From assembly GCA_023427865.1 (NCBI GenBank), contig JAEYZV010000388.1:1-5307 (forward strand): 5,307 bases of DNA, given 5' to 3'. Below the pieces are notes generated by a model, which saw only the letters and a program-made list of their open reading frames with translations, did no database searches and had not been told where the DNA came from. Of this stretch, positions 1 to 5,307 are shown in pieces. Position 1 is the first letter of the stretch. Each line of letters opens with the position of its first letter. This DNA comes from Acidobacteriota bacterium (GTDB lineage: Bacteria > Acidobacteriota > Vicinamibacteria > Vicinamibacterales > Vicinamibacteraceae). The position numbers and the translations under genes were made by a program.

Positions 1-1007
1 GCCACCGACGCCGAGCCGTTGATGTCGAGACCCCAGCTCTTGAACCCCATGACCACCGTGTTGCGGATGGTTGCGGCGGTGCCGCGGCGCAGCAGCATGC
101 CGATGTTGCTCTCGTTGCCGAACGTCCGGGTCGGGTCGCCAATCAACGTCATGTTGTAGATCGTCGGATTGGCGCGCGGCAGCAGGTTGTTGTTGATGTC
201 GTTGTTGTCGGCCTCGATGCCCATGTCGGCATCGTCGCCGCGCTGCTGCGCGACGAGGAACTGCACGCGTCCGGTCCAGCCGAACGTCCAGTCGAGGCTG
301 TCGTCCCGGATGCCGTTGAGCACGACGTGCCTGGCGTCCACCGTGCCGCCGAAGAACTCCACACCGTCGTCGCGGTTCATCTTGACCTGCACGTAGTCCA
401 CCTCCGTGCCACGCCCGACGCCCTGGAAGGCGATGCCGTTCAGCTCGTTGTCGGGGCTGAACTCGATACCGGCGAACTCGACGCGCACGTAACGCAGCAC
501 ACCGCTGCTGTCGTTCGGGTCGTCGCCGCCGTACCCGCCGGTGTCGCCCTCGCCGATGGCCACCCCGCCGGGCACGTTCAGCGGCGCGCGGCCGTTGATG
601 ATGAGCCCGCCCCAATCGCCGCGGTTGCGGTTGCCGACGGCCTGGTCCGAGGTGAAGACGATGGGCTGGGCGGCCGTGCCGATCGCGTTCAGCCGTCCGC
701 CGCGTTCGACGACGAGGGTGCCGAGTGTCGCGAGTTCGCCGGCGATCGTCGTGCCGGCCTGGACGTTCAACACGCCGCCGTCCCGCACGAAGACTGCCCC
801 GCGGAGGACGTAGTAATGGTCGTTGGTGAGGTCCAGCGTGCCGCCGATCCGGCCCTGGATGACGCGAATCGGCTTGTCGACACCGGGGACGGTGTACGCC
901 GGGCCGATGACGGTCTGGCCCTCGAGCGCTGCGTGCGGCGTGGCGGCGAGGGCCGTGATCGCGACGCCGAGCACGGCGCCGCGCAATGAACGGGATGAAA
1001 GGAACAT
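1..1007 (-). CDS. Exported beta-helix-like protein, partner of the adjacent TonB-dependent receptor (3' end outside window)
   Basis: The reading frame stays open from an ATG at 1007-1005 to the left edge, giving 335 residues with no stop, so the C-terminus is missing. Residues 1-26 look like a Sec signal peptide: Arg6 and Arg9, then the hydrophobic stretch AVLGVAITALAA. No cysteine is visible anywhere, so there is no lipobox. From about residue 78 the chain shows short beta-strand and turn repeats typical of right-handed parallel beta-helix proteins, including AAQPIVFTSD (112-121) and GDWGGLIINGRAPLN (130-144). A second conserved-looking block is rich in Asp and Asn: NRDDGVEFFGG (211-221), DDSLDW (235-240) and GIEADNN (263-269). 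Proteins of this style occur as uncharacterised exported proteins beside TonB-dependent receptors in several Gram-negative phyla; this is recalled, not searched. The start lies 16 bases after the receptor stop, so co-transcription is likely. A GTG two codons upstream (1013-1011) is an alternative start with better Shine-Dalgarno spacing. Exact function and location (periplasm or cell surface) are unknown. Confidence 0.82.
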   Translation of the reverse strand, partial: MFLSSRSLRGAVLGVAITALAATPHAALEGQTVIGPAYTVPGVDKPIRVIQGRIGGTLDLTNDHYYVLRGAVFVRDGGVLNVQAGTTIAGELATLGTLVVERGGRLNAIGTAAQPIVFTSDQAVGNRNRGDWGGLIINGRAPLNVPGGVAIGEGDTGGYGGDDPNDSSGVLRYVRVEFAGIEFSPDNELNGIAFQGVGRGTEVDYVQVKMNRDDGVEFFGGTVDARHVVLNGIRDDSLDWTFGWTGRVQFLVAQQRGDDADMGIEADNNDINNNLLPRANPTIYNMTLIGDPTRTFGNESNIGMLLRRGTAATIRNTVVMGFKSWGLDINGSASV

Positions 1008-1020
1008 GCGCACGTCGAGG

Positions 1021-1025
1021 ACCTC
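1021..1025 (-). promoter_or_regulatory. Ribosome binding site overlapping the receptor stop codon
   Basis: On the minus strand GAGGT overlaps the last two bases of the receptor's TGA stop (1026-1024). It lies 7 bases before a GTG at 1013-1011 and 13 bases before the ATG at 1007-1005. The two starts are in frame and differ by two residues. The spacing favours the GTG and codon preference favours the ATG. The overlap with the stop suggests that ribosomes finishing the receptor re-initiate on the partner gene. Confidence 0.5.
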
Positions 1026-3846
1026 AGAAAGCCGAGAAGCTGAAGTTGAGCGAGAACGTCCGTCCGAGCTCGAAATACCGCTGCCGCAGGTCGCCCTGCG
1101 TGAACTCGTAGGCCCCGTTCGTCAGGTTGTCGCCGCTCAGGCGCAGCGTGAGGCGGCGGAACAGCCGCTGCGAATAGACGACGTCGAGCTGGTTGCGCCC
1201 TTCCTGGATGATGTCGGGCAGCCCGGATGCGCCGACGTCCGTGATGCGGTCGCCGACGAAGTTCCAGAGCACGCGCACCGATCCGTCGCCGGCGCGCCCT
1301 TCCGCCATGACGTTGAACAGGTTGTTGGACTGGCCGGCGAGCGGCCGCTCGAGCGAGGTCTGCACCTGGGCCGCTGCCGGTGACAGCGTGACCTTCGAGT
1401 CGATGTACGAGTAGTTGGCACCGACGAAGAACCAGTCGCTCAGCCGCTTGCGGGCCTCGAGCTCGATGCCGACGTTGCGTGCGCTGTCGGCGTTGGCGTA
1501 CGAGGTCCGGATGTTCGCCGTCGGCTCGAGGATCCGCTCGATGGGATCGTCGAACTGCTTGTAGAAGACGCTGACGGCCAGCACCTCCTCGGCGCGGGGG
1601 AAGAGCTCGTAGCGGACGTCGAAGTTGCGGATTAGCGCCTGCTGCAGGTTCGGGTTGCCGACGCTGGCGCGTCCGCCGACGACGTCGGTGAACTCGAACG
1701 GCGCCAGCTCGCGGAATTCCGGGCGGTTGGCGGTCTGGCTGAAGCCGACGCGGAAGTTGGACGCGGGCGTGACCGAGTAGACGACGTTGACCGAGGGAAA
1801 CAGGTTCGTCTCGTCGAGCCGGGCTGCGATCACCTGCGGGTCGAACGAGAGGCTGAACAGGTCGCGCGTGTTCACTCGCTGGCTGAAGTTCTCCACGCGC
1901 AGGCCGGCGATGAGCCGCGCTCGCGACGTCAGCGCGACGTCGGTCATCGCGTAGCCCGCGGCGACCTGCTGGCTGGCGTCGTAGAAGTCGGTCGTGCGCG
2001 TCTCCTCCTTCAGCTCGAAGCGGTCGGGCGCGATGTTCTGCGGGGTGAACAGCGACTCCGGGCGCGCCGTGAGGTCGAGGCCGGTCAGGTTGAGCGGCAC
2101 CATGCGGAAGCGCCGCGACTGGAAGTCACGCTGGCGATCCAGGAACGCGGCGCCGACCTTGAACTGCAGCGCCCGGCCGCCGACCGCCTTCAGCATCGAC
2201 CAGTTCACCTGGCCGTCGATCGTCTCGTCGTCCAGCGTGTTGAACATGCGGAAACCGCTCTGCGAGAGGTCGGCGAACTCGAACGGGCTCGCCGGGCTTA
2301 TCGCCTGGTAGATCGTCTCGCGCAGGTCCGGCTCGTCGCGGTCGCCGCGGCCATAGCCGACGCGCCAGTCGATGCGGGTGTTGCCTGCGCCGGCAAAGAA
2401 GTGGTCGCCTGAGAGGTTGCTGCTGGTGATGCGCTCCTCGGTCCAGAACAGGCGCTGGGCCTGCTGGTAGCGTCCGGCCTCGCCGTTGAAGCCGCGATAA
2501 CGGCGCGTCTCGTCTTCACCGCTGTTCGAGAGGAAGTTGTCGAACGACAGGCGATGGGTCGGCGTGAACTGGTAGGCGAGGTTGGCGACCACGCCCATGT
2601 TGGCGCGCGTGGTGGCGTAGTCGAAGTCGTAGTCCACGAAGTTCTCGAGCCGGTCGCCCTGCCCGAGCACGTAGGTGATCTGCTTGTCCTGGTGGTAGAG
2701 CTCGCGGTAGTTCTGCGAGTAGCTCGCAACCACGCCCAGCTTGCCGAAGCGGTTGCCGAACACGACGTCGAAGCTCTGGTTCGGGTCGCCGGTGGCCGGC
2801 ACCAGCGACCACGTGTTGCTGAACGCCTCGCCGAACGTTTCGAGCTGCGCCTGCGTGAAGCCGACGTCCGGCGTGAAGCGCCCCGCGCCCCTGATCACCC
2901 GCGAGTTCGGGATGAGGCCGGGAAGCGCACGGCTGCCCTTGCCGAAGCCGAAGTAGTCGTTGCCGCTGCTGCGATAGCCGAACCCGTCCTTGCCGGTGGT
3001 CTGGTCGTTGAGGCCGATACCGAAGCCGACGTTGAACACCGGACGCGCCGGGAACTTCAGCGGCTCGATCTGCACGAGCCCGCCCGCGAACTCGGCGCTC
3101 TGGTCCGGGGAGTACGTCTTGGCTACCTTGACGTTGTCCACGAGGCCGGCGGGGAAGAGGTCGAGCGACACCACGCGACGCTCGGGCTCGGTCGTCGGCA
3201 GCGACACGCCGCCGAGCGTCGTGCTGCTGTAGCGCTCGCCGAGTCCGCGGACGAAAACGTACCCGTCGCCCACCACAGAGAGCCCGGTGACGCGCGACAG
3301 GCCAGCAGCGGCGTTGCTGTCGTTGTTGGCCTTCATCTCGGCGGCGCCGAGGTTGTCCGAGACGACCGCCGAGCGCTTGCGCTCGAGCAGCTGCGCCTCC
3401 GCGGTCGAGGAGTTCGCGTCCGTGACGTCGGCCAGCACCGTCACCTCCTCGGCGAATCCCGCCAATGCGAGGCTGACGTCGACGGTCACGGGAGTACTGG
3501 GGACCACGTCCACGTTCACGGTCCGGTCCCGATAGCCCGAGAGGGTGATCTTCAGCGTGTGTGCACCCGGAGGCAGGTCGAGGACGTACCGGCCGTCCAC
3601 GTCGGTGTAGACGATGTCGGTGGTGCCGATGACTTCGACCGGAACGCCTGGCAGCGGGACGGCCTGTTGCTGATCCAGCACGCGTCCGGTGACACGCACG
3701 CGCGACGCCGCTGCCGGTGATTCGGGACCCGGCGAGGGGAGCGCACCCTGTTGCGAGTACGCGAGGGTCGGGCTGGCGGCGATGACGACGCCCGCAAGCG
3801 CGAGGCGTGCGAGCGATGCCGCGCGGCCCGGTTTACGCAATGTCAT
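1024..3846 (-). CDS. TonB-dependent outer-membrane receptor with N-terminal carboxypeptidase-regulatory-like domain
   Basis: A complete 940-residue protein. It should import a substrate across the outer membrane using energy passed by TonB-ExbBD. Residues 1-31 form a signal peptide (basic MTLRKPGR, hydrophobic LALAGVVIAAS, likely cut after Ala-Tyr-Ser31). Residues about 49-128 are an Ig-like CarboxypepD_reg-type domain, with GRVLD at 54-58, TDVDGRYVLDLPPG at 81-94 and SGY at 103-105. EEVTVLAD (133-140) is a candidate TonB box. The plug (about 155-265) carries VRGLGERYSS (199-208), TEPERRVVSLDLFPAGL (219-235) and EFAGG (252-256), a signature of one receptor subfamily. The rest is the barrel, with NRPEFRELAPF from residue 707 and a terminal Phe940 as expected for the Bam assembly signal. 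The mature protein has no cysteine. The start at 3846 is chosen over an in-frame ATG at 3939 because GAGGAG stands just upstream and the signal peptide begins there. It is the first gene of a unit with the beta-helix gene. The substrate is unknown. Confidence 0.95.
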   Translation of the reverse strand: MTLRKPGRAASLARLALAGVVIAASPTLAYSQQGALPSPGPESPAAASRVRVTGRVLDQQQAVPLPGVPVEVIGTTDIVYTDVDGRYVLDLPPGAHTLKITLSGYRDRTVNVDVVPSTPVTVDVSLALAGFAEEVTVLADVTDANSSTAEAQLLERKRSAVVSDNLGAAEMKANNDSNAAAGLSRVTGLSVVGDGYVFVRGLGERYSSTTLGGVSLPTTEPERRVVSLDLFPAGLVDNVKVAKTYSPDQSAEFAGGLVQIEPLKFPARPVFNVGFGIGLNDQTTGKDGFGYRSSGNDYFGFGKGSRALPGLIPNSRVIRGAGRFTPDVGFTQAQLETFGEAFSNTWSLVPATGDPNQSFDVVFGNRFGKLGVVASYSQNYRELYHQDKQITYVLGQGDRLENFVDYDFDYATTRANMGVVANLAYQFTPTHRLSFDNFLSNSGEDETRRYRGFNGEAGRYQQAQRLFWTEERITSSNLSGDHFFAGAGNTRIDWRVGYGRGDRDEPDLRETIYQAISPASPFEFADLSQSGFRMFNTLDDETIDGQVNWSMLKAVGGRALQFKVGAAFLDRQRDFQSRRFRMVPLNLTGLDLTARPESLFTPQNIAPDRFELKEETRTTDFYDASQQVAAGYAMTDVALTSRARLIAGLRVENFSQRVNTRDLFSLSFDPQVIAARLDETNLFPSVNVVYSVTPASNFRVGFSQTANRPEFRELAPFEFTDVVGGRASVGNPNLQQALIRNFDVRYELFPRAEEVLAVSVFYKQFDDPIERILEPTANIRTSYANADSARNVGIELEARKRLSDWFFVGANYSYIDSKVTLSPAAAQVQTSLERPLAGQSNNLFNVMAEGRAGDGSVRVLWNFVGDRITDVGASGLPDIIQEGRNQLDVVYSQRLFRRLTLRLSGDNLTNGAYEFTQGDLRQRYFELGRTFSLNFSFSAF

Positions 3847-3850
3847 GAGA

Positions 3851-3856
3851 CTCCTC
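3851..3856 (-). promoter_or_regulatory. Ribosome binding site of the receptor gene
   Basis: On the minus strand GAGGAG ends four bases before the ATG at 3846-3844. This is the strongest Shine-Dalgarno in the window, and it decides the start in favour of 3846 rather than the upstream in-frame ATG at 3939. The longer version would add 31 residues ahead of an otherwise normal signal peptide. Confidence 0.75.
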
Positions 3857-3865
3857 GTTGGAAAG

Positions 3866-3886
3866 GGCACTGGCCGCCTGGCACTG
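3866..3886. repeat. Two direct copies of GGCACTG in the receptor leader
   Basis: GGCACTG occurs at 3866-3872 and 3880-3886, 14 bases apart, just upstream of the receptor Shine-Dalgarno. In the mRNA sense it reads CAGTGCC twice. It could be a small operator or leader element, but a short repeat like this can arise by chance. Confidence 0.3.
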
Positions 3887-3928
3887 CAGACCATCCCGGC
3901 GGTCCTGGCTCCAGGCGTGTGCGAACTG

Positions 3929-3943
3929 GCAACGCGCACGCCA
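3929..3943 (-). promoter_or_regulatory. Candidate sigma-54 (-24/-12) promoter for the receptor unit
   Basis: The minus strand reads TGGC, seven bases, then TTGC. This is the exact spacing of the sigma-54 consensus TGGCAC-N5-TTGC; the two bases after TGGC (GT instead of AC) do not match. The predicted transcription start is near 3917, leaving a leader of about 70 bases before the receptor ATG. No good sigma-70 -10 was found for this gene; a TTGACG just upstream (3953-3948) lacks a partner. If real, the receptor would need an enhancer-binding activator, and no gene for one is in the window. The call is based on pattern alone. Confidence 0.4.
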
Positions 3944-3994
3944 ACGACGTCAAGACTAGGAACGTGATGTGACTCGGCGCGGACGGACCTGTTA

Positions 3995-4014
3995 CGCCGC
4001 CGTTAAATGCGGCG
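3995..4014. repeat. Short GC inverted repeat (possible operator or hairpin)
   Basis: CGCCGC at 3995-4000 is mirrored by GCGGCG at 4009-4014 around an eight-base AT-containing loop, CGTTAAAT. No T-run follows on either strand, so it is not an intrinsic terminator. It lies about 65 bases upstream of the sigma-54-like element and just left of the possible asnB promoter, where a regulator could act on either gene. Six-base GC arms are cheap in DNA of this composition. Confidence 0.3.
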
Positions 4015-4036
4015 GGCGAGCCGCGCGCACGCGGTC

Positions 4037-4045
4037 TGCTACCAT
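4037..4045 (+). promoter_or_regulatory. Weak candidate extended -10 for asnB
   Basis: TG-C-TACCAT matches the extended -10 form TGnTAtaaT at the TG and at four of six hexamer bases. No -35 hexamer is visible at the right distance upstream. If used, transcription would start near 4052 and give an asnB leader of about 130 bases that contains the 11-bp repeat array. Confidence 0.25.
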
Positions 4046-4082
4046 CGCGCCGCGCGACGTCTTGGCCTGAGGCGTTGCATGC

Positions 4083-4111
4083 GCGTCACGGGAGCGTCAC
4101 ACGGGCGTCAT
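4083..4111 (+). promoter_or_regulatory. Three GCGTCAY direct repeats at 11-bp period (candidate PhoB/OmpR-family binding site)
   Basis: GCGTCAC at 4083-4089, GCGTCAC at 4094-4100 and GCGTCAT at 4105-4111 are separated by exactly four bases each, so the period is 11 bp, about one helical turn. In the same register, weaker copies matching five of seven bases lie at 4072 (GCGTTGC) and 4116 (GCGCCGC). The layout of 7-bp direct repeats with 4-bp gaps is that of PhoB-type boxes (consensus half-site CTGTCAT), and the GTCAY core is shared. The array ends 71 bases before the asnB start and could also act on the divergent receptor gene. The regulator is unknown. Confidence 0.45.
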
Positions 4112-4142
4112 GTCGGCGCCGCGGCAGGGCGGGCGGTTCCCC

Positions 4143-4152
4143 GCAGCGCTGC
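4143..4152. repeat. Perfect 10-bp palindrome in the asnB leader
   Basis: GCAGCGCTGC reads the same on both strands and ends 30 bases before the asnB start codon. Nearby, GGCAG (4123-4127) can also pair with CTGCC (4149-4153), so a folded GC-rich leader is possible. There is no terminator T-run. This is weak evidence of function. Confidence 0.25.
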
Positions 4153-4165
4153 CCGTGAGACTGGA

Positions 4166-4171
4166 AGAGGT
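4166..4171 (+). promoter_or_regulatory. Possible ribosome binding site of asnB
   Basis: AGAGGT stands 11 bases before the GTG at 4183, which is longer than ideal. The start is fixed by other evidence: an in-frame TGA at 4156-4158 leaves GTG 4183 as the only usable initiation codon that also gives Met-Cys. Confidence 0.4.
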
Positions 4172-4182
4172 CGGTCAACGAC

Positions 4183-5307
4183 GTGTGTGGGATCGCGGGC
4201 ATCTTCAATGGCGACGGAAGCCCCGTCGACGCGACGTGGCTGGGCGCCATGGCGGCGACGCTGTGCCACCGCGGCCCTGACGCCGAGGGCTTCTGGGTCG
4301 ACGCAGGCCTCGGTCTGGCGCATCGTCGCCTGAGCGTCATCGACGTGTCGGACGCGGGCCGCCAGCCGATCGGCAACGAGGACGGCTCCGTCCAGGTCTG
4401 CTTCAACGGCGAGATCTACAACTTCGCCGAGATCAGGGCCGACCTCGTCGCTCGCGGGCACCGCTTCGCCTCCCGCACCGATACGGAAGTGATCGCGCAC
4501 GCGTGGGAGGAGTGGGGCGCCGGCGCGGTCGAGCGGTTCAACGGCATGTTCGCCTTCGCGGTCTGGCACCGCCTGCAGCGGCGCCTCTGGCTGGTCCGCG
4601 ATCGCCTCGGCGTCAAGCCGCTGTACTACGCGTGGCAGGGCCGTCGCCTCGTCTTCGGATCGGAGCTCAAGGCGATTCTCGCCGTCCCGGGCGTGTCGAG
4701 GACGCTCGACCCGGTGGCACTCGACGCCTACCTCGCCCTGAACTACGTCCCGGGCCCGCGCACGATCTGGCAGGAGGTGCAGCAGGTGCCGCCGGGGCAC
4801 GTGCTCACCGCCACCGGCGAAGGCCATGCGCTCGAATCGTACTGGGACGTGCGCTTCGGACGCGATCCGTACACGGATCGCGGCGCCGCCATCAGCGACA
4901 TCCGGGCGCTCTGCGACGATGCCGTGCGGCTCCGGCTCGTCTCCGACGTGCCGCTCGGCGCGTTCCTCAGCGGCGGGCTGGACTCCTCGGCCGTGGTGCA
5001 CTTCATGCGGCCGCGTCACACGGGGCCGCTGCACACCTTCAGTGTCAGGTTCGACGAGGCCTCGTTCGACGAGGGGCCGTACGCGGCGCTCGTCGCGCGC
5101 AGCTACGACCTCACACACCACGAGGTCGTGTGCCGCGCTGCGGACGTCCACTCGTGTCTCGACCGCCTCGTGTGGCACGCCGACTCGCCGGTGGCCGACA
5201 TCTCGATGGTGCCGATGTACAGGCTCGCCGAGGAGACGCGCCGGCAGGTGACCGTGGTGCTGTCGGGTGATGGCGGCGACGAGGTGTTCGGCGGTTACGC
5301 GATCTAC
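4183..5307 (+). CDS. asnB: Asparagine synthetase (glutamine-hydrolysing), AsnB type, N-terminal 375 residues
   Basis: The family uses glutamine and ATP to amidate aspartate to asparagine (EC 6.3.5.4) in the cytoplasm. The N-terminal class II glutaminase domain (about 2-210) begins Met-Cys-Gly-Ile; Cys2 becomes the nucleophile after Met removal. It carries HRGPD (29-33), HRRLSVID (47-54), FNGEIYN (74-80) and the TDTEV block (99-103). The synthetase domain (from about 235) has DVPLGAFLSGGLDSS (255-269) with the PP-loop SGGLDSS, and SGDGGDEVFGGY (361-372). The family is usually about 600-650 residues, so roughly 40% lies beyond the right edge. The start is GTG; an in-frame stop 27 bases upstream rules out a longer form. 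The gene is divergent from the receptor unit. Homologues also sit in exopolysaccharide or exosortase gene clusters as amidotransferases, which is the main alternative. Residues 334-336 read Asp-Ser-Pro, where I recall many relatives having Asp-Glu-Pro. The gene is intact as far as visible. Confidence 0.93.
   Translation, partial: MCGIAGIFNGDGSPVDATWLGAMAATLCHRGPDAEGFWVDAGLGLAHRRLSVIDVSDAGRQPIGNEDGSVQVCFNGEIYNFAEIRADLVARGHRFASRTDTEVIAHAWEEWGAGAVERFNGMFAFAVWHRLQRRLWLVRDRLGVKPLYYAWQGRRLVFGSELKAILAVPGVSRTLDPVALDAYLALNYVPGPRTIWQEVQQVPPGHVLTATGEGHALESYWDVRFGRDPYTDRGAAISDIRALCDDAVRLRLVSDVPLGAFLSGGLDSSAVVHFMRPRHTGPLHTFSVRFDEASFDEGPYAALVARSYDLTHHEVVCRAADVHSCLDRLVWHADSPVADISMVPMYRLAEETRRQVTVVLSGDGGDEVFGGYAIY

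Larger units (their letters stand above)
3847..4182. other. Divergent intergenic region between the receptor gene and asnB
   Basis: These 336 bases separate two genes read away from each other, so they should hold promoters for both directions. I see no convincing protein gene, tRNA or intrinsic terminator here. From left to right it holds the receptor ribosome binding site, a 7-bp leader direct repeat, a small dyad (CCTGG-CT-CCAGG, 3904-3915), a sigma-54-like promoter pattern facing left, a GC hairpin, a weak extended -10 facing right, an 11-bp-phased repeat array, a 10-bp palindrome and the asnB ribosome binding site. The first part (about 3847-4010) is less GC-rich than the part next to asnB. 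Confidence 0.85.

Noticed and set aside
327..989. 220-codon open frame on the plus strand
   Set aside because: It lies antisense to the beta-helix gene, has a low-complexity Ala/Val/Asp/Arg-rich translation with no recognisable domain, and is a normal by-product of GC-rich coding DNA.
1008..1023. Terminator or promoter between the two minus-strand genes
   Set aside because: Only 16 bases are available and no hairpin with a T-run is present; the genes are treated as one unit.
2554..3720. 388-codon open frame on the plus strand
   Set aside because: It is fully antisense to the plug, regulatory-domain and barrel coding sequence of the receptor. Its composition (Val, Ala, Arg, Glu, His) is that of a complement-strand shadow.
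3847..3939. 31-residue N-terminal extension of the receptor from an ATG at 3939
   Set aside because: It would bury the signal peptide behind unrelated residues, lacks a convincing Shine-Dalgarno, and would include the predicted transcription start; GAGGAG supports 3846.
3948..3953. TTGACG as a sigma-70 -35 box on the minus strand
   Set aside because: At spacings of 15-18 bases the downstream hexamers (for example GCCAGT) do not resemble a -10, so it was not called as a promoter.
3942..4184. CAACGACGT occurring at 3942-3950 and 4176-4184, plus two GACGTC palindromes at 3946 and 4056
   Set aside because: Short GC-rich words with no consistent spacing to other elements; the second CAACGACGT runs into the asnB start codon. 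Likely chance.
4007..4333. 108-codon open frame beginning upstream of asnB
   Set aside because: It is out of frame with asnB and overlaps its first 150 bases; its Arg/Ala-rich product has no visible motif or good ribosome binding site.
4108..5178. 356-codon open frame on the minus strand
   Set aside because: It is antisense to asnB, whose frame carries unmistakable family motifs. The antisense translation is Arg/Ala/Val-rich and unrecognised.
4503..5270. 255-codon open frame on the plus strand overlapping asnB
   Set aside because: It is an out-of-frame shadow of asnB, extremely rich in Arg, Ala, Gly and Pro.

Overview
The window holds three protein-coding genes around one divergent intergenic region of about 336 bp. 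Coding bias is strongly GC at third positions. The mix of a carboxypeptidase-regulatory-like TonB-dependent receptor, an exported beta-helix partner and a glutamine-dependent asparagine synthetase suggests a high-GC, Gram-negative bacterium. My best guess is Acidobacteriota (Vicinamibacteria-like). This is inferred from protein style only, because the window contains no rRNA or other phylogenetic marker.

Left part (minus strand, 3846 down to 1): a two-gene unit read right to left. First comes a complete 940-residue TonB-dependent outer-membrane receptor (1024-3846) with signal peptide, Ig-like carboxypeptidase-regulatory domain, plug and barrel. After a 16-base gap comes a secreted, probably right-handed beta-helix protein (start near 1007) that runs off the left edge after 335 visible residues. 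The spacing, and a Shine-Dalgarno that overlaps the receptor's stop codon, point to one transcript and translational coupling. The pair looks like a receptor/partner uptake unit, similar in layout to SusC/SusD but with an unrelated partner. The substrate cannot be read from the sequence.

Middle (3847-4182): the shared upstream region of two divergent genes. It contains a sequence matching the sigma-54 -24/-12 pattern with exact spacing (3929-3943, facing the receptor). It also contains three 7-bp direct repeats GCGTCAY at an exact 11-bp period (4083-4111), laid out like a binding site for a PhoB/OmpR-family regulator. A small GC hairpin, a weak extended -10 facing right and short leader repeats are also present. 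None of these is proven.

Right part (plus strand, 4183 to the right edge): the first 375 residues of an AsnB-type asparagine synthetase. It starts at a GTG that places Cys2 as the glutaminase nucleophile, and it contains the PP-loop and the SGDGGDEVFGGY motif. Whether it makes free asparagine or amidates a cell-surface glycan precursor cannot be decided from this part. No functional link between asnB and the receptor unit is visible beyond the shared intergenic region.
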